DNA from: Actinomycetes bacterium | GTDB lineage: Bacteria > Actinomycetota > Actinomycetes > Actinomycetales > Actinomycetaceae | Reading direction: 5' to 3' | Assembly: GCA_023420745.1 (NCBI GenBank) | Contig: JAEZVQ010000111.1 | Location: 1 to 5,807 of the forward strand | DNA length: 5,807 nucleotides | Shown: positions 1 through 5,622 of the stretch, one piece after another | Layout: every line of letters begins with the position of its first letter | Position numbering within the stretch: the stretch's first letter is position 1 | Position numbers and translations under genes: made by a program | Notes under the pieces: model-generated | What the model saw: the letters and a program-made list of their open reading frames with translations, nothing else | Told to the model about the DNA's origin: nothing | Databases searched by the model: none

Positions 1-206
1 AAGTAGGACTGACAGGAGAAATCCGCGCCACCTCGGGGGTTCAGCGTCGGCTGAGCGAAGCCGCGCGACTTGGTTTCACCCGCGCCATTATTCCCGCGTC
101 CGGCTCCGACGACATTCGCGGGGTTCCAGGGCTGAGAATCTACCCCGTTTCTGATCTTACTGCGGCGATCCACCTCGCCATGAACGCCCCTTCTCCCTCA
201 CAATAG
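1..206 (+). CDS. radA: RadA (Sms) DNA repair protein, C-terminal end (partial)
   Basis: Only the last 67 codons are present, reading in frame from base 3 to a TAG at 204-206; the 5' part lies outside the window. The visible residues open with VGLTGEIR and continue through a QRRLSEAARLGFTRAIIP block, then a LRIYPVSDLTAAI stretch. This is the conserved end of RadA/Sms, whose C-terminal domain resembles the Lon protease domain but is not proteolytic; E. coli RadA has the same order (GLSGEIR, ERISEAAKHGF, RAIVP). RadA is a cytoplasmic hexameric ATPase that processes recombination intermediates by driving branch migration. The zinc finger and Walker motifs are upstream and cannot be checked. It lies 50 bases upstream of disA on the same strand, the usual actinobacterial and Bacillus pairing, and RadA is reported to bind DisA and lower its c-di-AMP output. 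Identity is secure from the C-terminal motifs plus the neighbour. Confidence 0.93.
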   Translation, partial: VGLTGEIRATSGVQRRLSEAARLGFTRAIIPASGSDDIRGVPGLRIYPVSDLTAAIHLAMNAPSPSQ

Positions 207-210
207 TGGT

Positions 211-231
211 GGCGGAGCACAGTGCTCCTCC
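211..231. repeat. Palindrome in the radA-disA gap
   Basis: The core is GGAGCAC-A-GTGCTCC (214-228), a perfect 7-base inverted repeat around a single central base. It extends to 10-base arms with one mismatch (GGCGGAGCAC / GTGCTCCTCC). As RNA it could fold into a 5-pair GC-rich stem with a 5-base loop. There is no following T-run, so it is not a standard intrinsic terminator. It starts 4 bases after the radA stop and ends 25 bases before the disA start. It could be an operator, an RNA processing or attenuation hairpin, or chance; the sequence alone does not decide. Confidence 0.5.
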
Positions 232-244
232 GACAGTCGGGAAA

Positions 245-250
245 AAGGGG
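245..250 (+). promoter_or_regulatory. Ribosome binding site of disA
   Basis: AAGGGG lies 6 bases before the GTG start at 257. It is a modest match to the Shine-Dalgarno consensus. It supports the GTG at 257 together with the in-frame TAG at 251-253, which prevents any longer N-terminus. Confidence 0.55.
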
Positions 251-256
251 TAGCTG

Positions 257-1327
257 GTGAACGACGATTCGCATCTTCTGCGTGAAGCGCTCAAAGCGTT
301 GGCACCGGGTAGTGAGATCCGCGAGGGTCTCCAACGCATCCAGCACGGTCACACGGGAGCGTTAATCGTCCTCGGATACCCCGAGTCGATTGAGCAGATG
401 TGTTCGGGAGGATTTGAACTCGACGTCGAGTGTACCGCAGCACGTTTGCGAGAACTGGCGAAAATGGATGGCGCCGTGATCGTATCCTCTGACCTGACGA
501 GGATTCGCCGCGCCAACGTCCAACTTGTCCCCGACCGCTCAATCCCAACGACAGAATCGGGGATGCGCCACCGTACCGCGCAGCGCGTCGCGAGACAGTC
601 AGGGGTACCAGTGGTGTCACTGTCGGCGTCAATGCGCGTCATTACCCTCTACGTTGGCACGCTCCACACCACTGTCGAAGAACCCGAAGCGCTCCTCGCC
701 CGCGCTAACCTCGCCCTCGCAACTCTCGACCGCTATTCGCAGCGCCTCGGCGAGGATCTCACCACGCTGACGATCCTCGAACAGCGCGACAATGCAACGT
801 TGCGCGATGTCGCCATCGTGCTGCAGCGGATGGAGATGATTCGTCGAATCTACTCCGAGATTAACGGCTACGTTGAGGAACTCGGGTCGGAAGGACGTCT
901 GCTTGCCCTCCAGATTGATGATCTCGTGCGCGGGGCCGCTTCGGAGCGGGCGCTCGTCATGCGTGACTACATGCGCAGCCCCGATCGGTTGGCACACGCT
1001 GAACGCACGCTCGCGGGGCTCGACGGTGAAGCGCTGGTCAATCTCACCACGGTGGCTTCATCAATCGGACACCCGGCGTTGGAGTCATCCGACCTTGACC
1101 GTGTTGTTACTCCGCGCGGCTACCGTGCCCTGTCGATGGTGCCGCGACTTCCGTGGTCAATTATTGAAGCCTTGACGACTCAGTGGTCGTCATTGCCGCA
1201 GCTGCGCGAGGCCACACGAGAAGACCTCCAAAGCATCGAAGGGGTTGGTCCGTACCGTGCAGGGTTGATCGTCGATGCTTTGGAACGCCAGTATCAGGCT
1301 GCGGCTCCCGACATCGTCGGCTGGTAG
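257..1327 (+). CDS. disA: DNA integrity scanning protein DisA, diadenylate cyclase
   Basis: This 356-residue protein matches full-length DisA, which is about 355-360 residues in Bacillus and Mycobacterium. It condenses two ATP into cyclic di-AMP while scanning DNA as an octamer. The N-terminal DAC domain (about 10-145) carries the signature DGA at 71-73 (in LAKMDGAVIV) and RHRTAQR at 104-110, preceded by SGM; both catalytic blocks are intact. A helical spine follows (about 150-285). A C-terminal helix-hairpin-helix DNA-binding region includes PRGYRALSMVPRLP (287-300) and SIEGVGPYRAG (326-336). The GTG at 257 is the only reasonable start: an in-frame TAG sits two codons upstream, and the next ATG falls inside the catalytic domain. 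It lies 50 bases after radA, so it is probably co-transcribed with it, although the palindrome between them could modulate this. It ends 9 bases from the convergent membrane-protein gene. c-di-AMP in actinobacteria affects osmotic balance, the DNA damage response and fatty acid metabolism. Confidence 0.97.
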   Translation: MNDDSHLLREALKALAPGSEIREGLQRIQHGHTGALIVLGYPESIEQMCSGGFELDVECTAARLRELAKMDGAVIVSSDLTRIRRANVQLVPDRSIPTTESGMRHRTAQRVARQSGVPVVSLSASMRVITLYVGTLHTTVEEPEALLARANLALATLDRYSQRLGEDLTTLTILEQRDNATLRDVAIVLQRMEMIRRIYSEINGYVEELGSEGRLLALQIDDLVRGAASERALVMRDYMRSPDRLAHAERTLAGLDGEALVNLTTVASSIGHPALESSDLDRVVTPRGYRALSMVPRLPWSIIEALTTQWSSLPQLREATREDLQSIEGVGPYRAGLIVDALERQYQAAAPDIVGW

Positions 1328-1336
1328 CCGTCACCG

Positions 1337-2137
1337 TCACTTGACGACAATGGTTTCGCGTACCTGCGTCGGTTTCCCACCGAGGATCAGTGTCGCCACG
1401 TAGGTTCCGGGCTTTGCGGCTTCACCGGGGGTGCAATCGCTCGAGATGGTGCCGTCCCAGCTCAGAACAGTCTTCCACGATCGTCCGACACCCAGTAGCA
1501 GCGGTTTCCTTGCCTCCGCATCGGCGCAGGTCGCGGTGTTGACGACGGTGGTGTTGCCCGAGGTGATGAGCAGCCCGACATCCTTGGCCGCACCCGAGGT
1601 CACGCAGTCGCTCGTCCCCTTGTTCGTGAGCGTGAGATCCGCTTTCCACGCCGATCCTGACGTGATCGTCGCACTGTGACCGACGAATGTCGGCGAAACA
1701 TCGTTTGCGCGACACTCAGCAATATCCACCGCCTGTGCAACCCCATCGGGTAGCTTCGACTGCGCCATTTCCTCGGATGTTACAGCACGGTAGATGACGG
1801 TACCGGCCGCGATGAAGAAGATGAGAACGGCGACGGGGAGGAGGATTCTCCACCACGTCGAGTTGTGCCACAGCTCGCGCAGGCGAGCCGATAGGGGGCG
1901 TGGCGAGCGTTTCGACGGTGGACGACTCTGGCGTTTGACCGGGCCAACTCCGCTCTCACGATTGCGATGGCGGGGATTCGACGTCGACGCGGTGCGGTGA
2001 CGCGAGTTCGAGGACACGACATTGCGTGCGCTCGAGCGACGAGTGTGACTGGAGCGAGAGTGATTGTCACGTGAGCTTCCACTGCGTGAATTGCGGGGTG
2101 ACGATCCGGAGCGGCGCGGCGATCGGGGCGAATTCAT
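1337..2137 (-). CDS. Single-pass membrane protein with Ser/Arg-rich tail and four-cysteine outer domain
   Basis: I do not recognise a named family for this 266-residue protein. Residues 1-90 are almost entirely Ser, Arg, Asn, His and Pro (for example RRSGSSPRNSRSGSSR), strongly basic and surely disordered. A hydrophobic helix follows at about 98-118 (ILLPVAVLIFFIAAGTVIY). By the positive-inside rule the basic tail is cytoplasmic and residues 120-266 are outside. The outer part alternates like a beta-sandwich: WKADLTLTNKGTSDC, VGLLITSGN, a Cys at 204, LLLGVGRSWKTVLSWDG, then Cys 235 and a GTYVATL strand near the end. Cysteines at 142, 178, 204 and 235 could form two disulfides. Similar W-x-G / C / GTY layouts occur in many actinobacterial surface proteins of unknown function. 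The ATG at 2137 overlaps the upstream TGA (ATGA) and has a strong AGGAGG 9 bases before it. M. tuberculosis also has a minus-strand membrane protein gene (Rv3587c) just after disA; homology could not be tested here. Confidence 0.85.
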   Translation of the reverse strand: MNSPRSPRRSGSSPRNSRSGSSRDNHSRSSHTRRSSARNVVSSNSRHRTASTSNPRHRNRESGVGPVKRQSRPPSKRSPRPLSARLRELWHNSTWWRILLPVAVLIFFIAAGTVIYRAVTSEEMAQSKLPDGVAQAVDIAECRANDVSPTFVGHSATITSGSAWKADLTLTNKGTSDCVTSGAAKDVGLLITSGNTTVVNTATCADAEARKPLLLGVGRSWKTVLSWDGTISSDCTPGEAAKPGTYVATLILGGKPTQVRETIVVK

Positions 2138-2637
2138 GCGGTGGAACCTCCTGCTCGTTGGGATGATCCGCGCGGATAGCGGCTACGGTGGTCGCCATGC
2201 TCATCGTCATCGCCGATGCGACACCACCACTCGACGATGACCGCGACCACCGTCATCGCCACAGCCCCTCCACCGGAAATCATTGCCCCGAAAGCACCGT
2301 CCCACGCGGAGCTGTAGTCGAGGACGCTGAGCATGACGCCGGCGATCCCCGCGAGGATTCCAGAAAATGCGGCACCAACCCAGGCAGCAACGTTGGCAAA
2401 AGCGGCGATCGCTGCCGCGGAAGTGGGCGCGAGGTCAACGGTGCCGCGACGATAGCCGACGACGAGACGACCGAGAATGAGTAGCGCCACCGCGACAGCG
2501 AGAAAAAGCACTCCGAGGTAAATCGTGGGGGACGCAACGGCGACGGCGCGCACCAGCAGTAGGCGAACGACGATGGCAGTGATCGCGCCGGCGAGGACAG
2601 CCACCGCCAGCAGCACGCGTTTCTTCAGTGGGGTCAC
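2134..2637 (-). CDS. DUF3180-family four-helix membrane protein
   Basis: This 167-residue protein is very hydrophobic, with four likely transmembrane helices at about 8-28, 38-60, 80-104 and 118-138, and a polar, charged C-terminal tail (GDDDEHGDHRSRYPRG). The layout and position fit the DUF3180 family, found across actinobacteria immediately downstream of folK (M. tuberculosis Rv3605c in the same folate cluster). Shared local features recalled from that protein are a short N-terminal basic stretch, an A-x-x-x-AN-x-AAWVGA-like third helix (here FANVAAWVGA) and a C-terminal helix ending W-W/H-C followed by acidic residues (here VEWWCRIGDDD). Function is unknown; the constant folate-operon location suggests, but does not prove, a membrane role linked to pterin or folate supply. 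The GTG at 2637 overlaps the folK TGA as GTGA and has GGAG 7 bases upstream (2645-2648). Its own stop overlaps the next ATG. Confidence 0.88.
   Translation of the reverse strand: MTPLKKRVLLAVAVLAGAITAIVVRLLLVRAVAVASPTIYLGVLFLAVAVALLILGRLVVGYRRGTVDLAPTSAAAIAAFANVAAWVGAAFSGILAGIAGVMLSVLDYSSAWDGAFGAMISGGGAVAMTVVAVIVEWWCRIGDDDEHGDHRSRYPRGSSQRAGGSTA
2147..2152 (-). promoter_or_regulatory. Strong ribosome binding site of the last cluster gene
   Basis: On the minus strand this reads AGGAGG, followed by T, and lies 9 bases before the ATG at 2137. It is a perfect Shine-Dalgarno core inside the end of the DUF3180 gene. It suggests efficient initiation of the terminal gene in addition to coupling through the ATGA overlap. 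Confidence 0.75.
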
Positions 2638-4181
2638 TGGTCATCTCCGCGACGGGCACGTGAGCGCACGACGCGGATCGCGCCCGTTGCTGTGGGGCGT
2701 ACGACAGCGTCGCGTTCGATCTCCATCTCGTCACCGATGATGGGGATCAATCCCGTCGGTATCGACTCTGCCAACCCCGGTTCGACACGCGGGCGTTGAC
2801 GCAGGGCACGCCGGGGCGCTACCTCGTCACCGTCCTCGTCGTCAATGATGCGTCGAGATACCGGAGCGATTGCCTGACGCCAGTCAGGAATGAGACGAGG
2901 TACGCGTGCTGGCTGTTCCCGATTCGGCTCAGACTGTCGAGGAACACAGCGCCGATGAACCGGATCCGGCTCCGGCATTGCCGGTGGCGGTGGAACCGGC
3001 GCGGACTCCATCGATACCGGTGGAACCGCTGCAGGTGCAGAAGCGCGGACACCACGCGAACCGAGGCGATGCTTCGGCTGGCGACGCCGCTCTCGCGGTA
3101 ACTGTCCGGCGCACGCATCATCAATCCATGTCTCGGCCACGAGCTCAATGTCTTGATCCGTCAGCGCTGCCAGGAGATCAGCAAGCGAGGTGCCCTCCAG
3201 CTTCGCCTGAGGATCCGCTTGCCACCACGGCGCGAGGACGAAAGCACGCGTCGCCGCACGCGGGTGCGGCAGCGTCAGTGCGGGGTCGTCACTGGTCACC
3301 TCACCAAAGGTGATGATGTCGAGATCGAGGGTGCGAGCCCCCCACCGTTCTCGCCGTTGTCGTCCGTGACGATCCTCAATATCGTGGAGGACACCGAGCA
3401 GCCCCTGCGGGCTCAAAGCGCAACTGAGAATCGCCACCGCGTTGTAGTAGTCAGGCTGCGGCGACTGACCGGGAGCCAGCTGCGGCGCGGTACGGAACAA
3501 TCCCGACACCGCATCGACGGTGATTCCCTCGCAGTCGTCCAGCTCAACAATCGCACGCGCCAACGTCTGCCACGCCGTGCCGAGATTGGCGCCGAGTGCT
3601 ACGACGACACGCTGATCGTCATCCTCAACTCGCGTCAAATCCGCAACGGGCACCGGCTGATCGGAGGGCGCGAGGGGTGCCTCGTTTAGCTCAGGCTGCG
3701 TGGGAGTCGTCGTGCTCTGCTCAGGCTGCGTGGGCGTCGCACTGCGCTTCGGTTGCGTGGAAGTCGTCACGTTCTGCTCGCGATAGCGGCGGATACTCAT
3801 TGACACGTCAGCAAAGGGCACCCCCATCGGTGCCTGCGGCTTGTGAACCGTGACATCAACCGCCCCGACCCCGTCATAGGCGAGCACGCACGCCGCCACA
3901 TCCTCCGCAACCGTTTCAATGAGGTTGACGGGCGTGCCACTGAGGATGGCGACAACGTCGGCACTGACGCGCGAATAGTCGACAGCGTCCGTGAGGTCGT
4001 CACTCGCTGCGGCGGTTCGGGTATCGACCCATATCGCCAGGTCAACGCAAAACTGCTGACCGCGCACCCTCTCGTCATCGTAAACACCGTGACGCCCGAC
4101 GGCACTGAGCCCAAGGACCCGGATGACGTCGGCGGTAGGTGTCACAGCCGAATCGGCGAGGAAATCTGACGGCACGCTCAT
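2634..4181 (-). CDS. folK: Bifunctional dihydroneopterin aldolase / HPPK (FolB-FolK fusion)
   Basis: One 515-residue frame encodes two folate enzymes. The FolB domain (about 17-134) converts dihydroneopterin to 6-hydroxymethyl-dihydropterin and glycolaldehyde. By alignment from memory with S. aureus FolB, its key residues are Glu37 (in HGVYDDER), Tyr69 (DAVDYSRV), Glu89 (NLIETVAED) and Lys114 (VTVHKPQAP). A Thr/Gln/Pro repeat linker covers about 138-185. The FolK domain (about 190-356) pyrophosphorylates the product: VALGANLG at 194-201, YYNAVA at 245-250, and the HPPK signature RWGARTLDLDII at 279-290 with metal-binding Asp286 and Asp288. Residues 357-515 are an unusual extension: Pro-rich at 381-407, acidic DDEDGDE at 447-453, Arg-rich elsewhere. 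The frame is open to 4265, but the ATG at 4181 overlaps the folP TGA as ATGA and leaves a normal FolB N-terminus. A GTG at 4175, with GAGG 8 bases upstream, is an alternative. S. pneumoniae SulD is a known fusion of the same two enzymes. Confidence 0.94.
   Translation of the reverse strand: MSVPSDFLADSAVTPTADVIRVLGLSAVGRHGVYDDERVRGQQFCVDLAIWVDTRTAAASDDLTDAVDYSRVSADVVAILSGTPVNLIETVAEDVAACVLAYDGVGAVDVTVHKPQAPMGVPFADVSMSIRRYREQNVTTSTQPKRSATPTQPEQSTTTPTQPELNEAPLAPSDQPVPVADLTRVEDDDQRVVVALGANLGTAWQTLARAIVELDDCEGITVDAVSGLFRTAPQLAPGQSPQPDYYNAVAILSCALSPQGLLGVLHDIEDRHGRQRRERWGARTLDLDIITFGEVTSDDPALTLPHPRAATRAFVLAPWWQADPQAKLEGTSLADLLAALTDQDIELVAETWIDDACAGQLPRERRRQPKHRLGSRGVRASAPAAVPPVSMESAPVPPPPAMPEPDPVHRRCVPRQSEPNREQPARVPRLIPDWRQAIAPVSRRIIDDEDGDEVAPRRALRQRPRVEPGLAESIPTGLIPIIGDEMEIERDAVVRPTATGAIRVVRSRARRGDDQ
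3689..3777 (-). repeat. In-frame tandem repeat in the FolB-FolK linker
   Basis: Three diverged units of 30, 27 and 30 bases lie head to tail (about 3691-3720, 3721-3747, 3748-3777). The first two share an exact 16-base run, GCTCAGGCTGCGTGGG on the plus strand, at 3689-3704 and 3719-3734; the third is diverged (TTCGGTTGCGTGG). On the coding strand they give three TQP units, TQPKRS, TQPEQS and TQPELN, at residues 142, 151 and 161. Unit lengths divisible by three keep the fusion in frame. The linker is likely flexible, and its copy number could vary between strains. Confidence 0.8.
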
Positions 4182-5041
4182 ATCCTCGCACATTCCTTGC
4201 GCCAGCACGTGGCTGCGCGGATCGCAGCGAGGTGCGCTCGTGGCTCGTGGACGCGTACCGCCCACACGCCGCGCGAGGCGACGAGCGCGGTGATTGCCGC
4301 CGATACTTCGTCACTGTCGACAGCGATCGTCGACCGGTCAGGAATCAGCGGATCTGCCATGTCCACGAGGGATTTCGTCATGCGTTTGCGCGAGGCTCCG
4401 ATCAACACTGGATAACCCAGGGCACGCAGCCGGTCGACCGCGGTGAGAACACGCCACGAGGCCGTTTCGTTCTTGCCAAAGCCCAACCCCGGGTCGGTAA
4501 TGATGCGCTGAGGATCGACGCCGGCGTCAATGAATCGAGCGACCTGGGTGGAAAGCTCATCGAGCATCGTGTTGACGACACCGTCGACGTCCATCAGCCG
4601 TTCACCATCGGTGCCGGGGAACCCCCGCCAATGCTGCACAATGACGTGAACACCAGTATCGGCGACAGTGGAAATCATCTGCGGATCCCAACAGCCTCCG
4701 GACACGTCGTTAATGATGTCAACGCCGAGGTCAGCCACTTCGCGCGCCGTGCGCGAATTCACCGTGTCGACACTGACGATCCGCCCGTCTGCGACGAGTG
4801 CGCGCACCACCTCGCGGATTCGATTGAGCTCCTCGCCGGAGGTGATTCGGGTCGATCCCGGACGCGTCGACTCACCACCGACATCAATCACGTGCGCACC
4901 CTGGTCGATGAGCACTTGCGCGCGGTCGAGCGCCTCATCGACTTGCGCCCAGCGACCACCGTCAGAAAACGAATCCGGAGTGACGTTGAGGATCCCCATC
5001 ACCACCGTGGTGGGGCTGGTCATCACCTCGTCAATCGTCAC
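4178..5041 (-). CDS. folP: Dihydropteroate synthase
   Basis: This 287-residue cytoplasmic TIM-barrel enzyme joins 6-hydroxymethyl-dihydropterin pyrophosphate to p-aminobenzoate; it is the sulfonamide target. Motifs appear in family order: [15 protein letters not shown] (15-29, with metal-binding Asn19), [15 protein letters not shown] (48-62), SVDT (90-93), INDVSGG (110-116), the pterin-site DPGLGFGK (183-190), GASRKR (215-220, with Lys219) and RVHE (263-266). The last is usually RVHD, a conservative change. The HWRG stretch at 138-140 is the actinobacterial form. The frame is open to 5170, but that part is antisense-like sequence inside folE. I chose the GTG at 5041 because it overlaps the folE TGA as GTGA, as at every other junction here. 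An ATG at 5023 ([10 protein letters not shown]) gives an N-terminus closer to M. tuberculosis FolP1 and remains possible, since neither has a good Shine-Dalgarno. The gene ends in an ATGA overlap with the FolB-FolK fusion. Confidence 0.95.
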   Translation of the reverse strand: MTIDEVMTSPTTVVMGILNVTPDSFSDGGRWAQVDEALDRAQVLIDQGAHVIDVGGESTRPGSTRITSGEELNRIREVVRALVADGRIVSVDTVNSRTAREVADLGVDIINDVSGGCWDPQMISTVADTGVHVIVQHWRGFPGTDGERLMDVDGVVNTMLDELSTQVARFIDAGVDPQRIITDPGLGFGKNETASWRVLTAVDRLRALGYPVLIGASRKRMTKSLVDMADPLIPDRSTIAVDSDEVSAAITALVASRGVWAVRVHEPRAHLAAIRAATCWRKECARI

Positions 5042-5622
5042 CACGTACGGCGCCCGCCCATGATGAGCGCCATCATTTCTTGGCGGGTGGGGCTCGTCGC
5101 CATTACTCCTCGCAGCGCCGACGTCACCGTCGAAGTGCCGGGTTTGCGCACTCCGCGCATGGTCATACACATATGCTCCGCTTCAATGACGACCGCCACG
5201 CCCTGTGGCTGGAGTTTGGCGTCGAGCGCGTCGGCAATCTGCCCGTTGAGCCGCTCCTGCACCTGCGGGCGCCGAGCGTAGCCTTCGACGAGGCGTGCCA
5301 GTTTCGACAGCCCCACGACCTTCCCGCCCGCGGGAATATAGGCGACGTGGGCTCGCCCGTAGAACGGGAGAAGGTGGTGTTCGCACACGGAATGGAAGTC
5401 GATATCGCGGACGAGGACGAGCTCGTCGGTGTCGACATCGAACAGCGTGTCGAGGTGGCGCGATGGATCCTCGTTCAGCCCGCCGACGAGCTCCGCCCAA
5501 GCGCGCGCCATCCGCGCTGGCGTGTCGAGCAAACCATCACGGTCGGGATCCTCGCCGATGGCTCGCAACAGGTCACGGGTGGCGCGTTCCACTCCCGCCG
5601 CGTCATAACCACGAGCACTCAC
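5038..5622 (-). CDS. folE: GTP cyclohydrolase I (type IA, zinc-dependent)
   Basis: This 194-residue protein is within the usual 180-220 range. It opens the imidazole ring of GTP and rearranges the product to 7,8-dihydroneopterin triphosphate and formate, the first step of folate synthesis, as a cytoplasmic toroidal decamer. The N-terminal helical region includes [13 protein letters not shown] (30-42). The catalytic core has [14 protein letters not shown] (76-89), with zinc ligand Cys80 and His82/His83 matching E. coli His112/His113. GLSKLAR lies at 104-110. [15 protein letters not shown] (148-162) provides His150, the second zinc ligand Cys152 and the substrate-binding loop. All expected residues are present, so it should be active. 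The GTG at 5622 overlaps the preceding TGA as GTGA and has GGAGG 6 bases upstream. The stop overlaps folP. In actinobacteria folE regularly follows ftsH, as here. Confidence 0.97.
   Translation of the reverse strand: MSARGYDAAGVERATRDLLRAIGEDPDRDGLLDTPARMARAWAELVGGLNEDPSRHLDTLFDVDTDELVLVRDIDFHSVCEHHLLPFYGRAHVAYIPAGGKVVGLSKLARLVEGYARRPQVQERLNGQIADALDAKLQPQGVAVVIEAEHMCMTMRGVRKPGTSTVTSALRGVMATSPTRQEMMALIMGGRRTW

Noticed and set aside
140..352. Minus-strand open frame across the radA-disA gap
   Set aside because: It overlaps the radA end and the disA start antisense, has no family features, and its start region lies in conserved DisA coding sequence.
1308..1346. Possible bidirectional terminator between disA and the convergent gene
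   Set aside because: The two inverted repeats have only 5-base arms and no adjacent T-run in either direction, which is too weak to annotate as a terminator.
3153..3689. Plus-strand open frame (178 codons) opposite the FolK domain
   Set aside because: It is antisense to the HPPK active-site region, has no family features and has no convincing ribosome binding site. It is a composition shadow.
4182..4265. Longer N-terminus for the FolB-FolK protein, 28 codons into folP
   Set aside because: The added segment has no FolB similarity and overlaps folP. The ATG at 4181 forms the same kind of 4-base overlap seen at the other junctions.
5000..5012. Inverted repeat CACCAC-C-GTGGTG near the folP start
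   Set aside because: It is explained by the Thr-Thr-Val-Val codons (ACC ACG GTG GTG) before the MGILNVT motif. With a one-base centre it is probably chance within coding sequence.
5042..5170. Longer N-terminus for FolP, extending 43 codons into folE
   Set aside because: The extra residues are His/Arg-rich and overlap folE out of frame. The family starts just before the [15 protein letters not shown] motif, and the GTGA overlap at 5041 gives a natural start.
4139..5281. Long plus-strand open frame (380 codons) opposite folP and folE
   Set aside because: It lies antisense to two clearly conserved enzymes. Its protein is rich in Arg, His and Asp with no recognisable domain, as expected from a reverse-frame shadow in GC-rich coding DNA.
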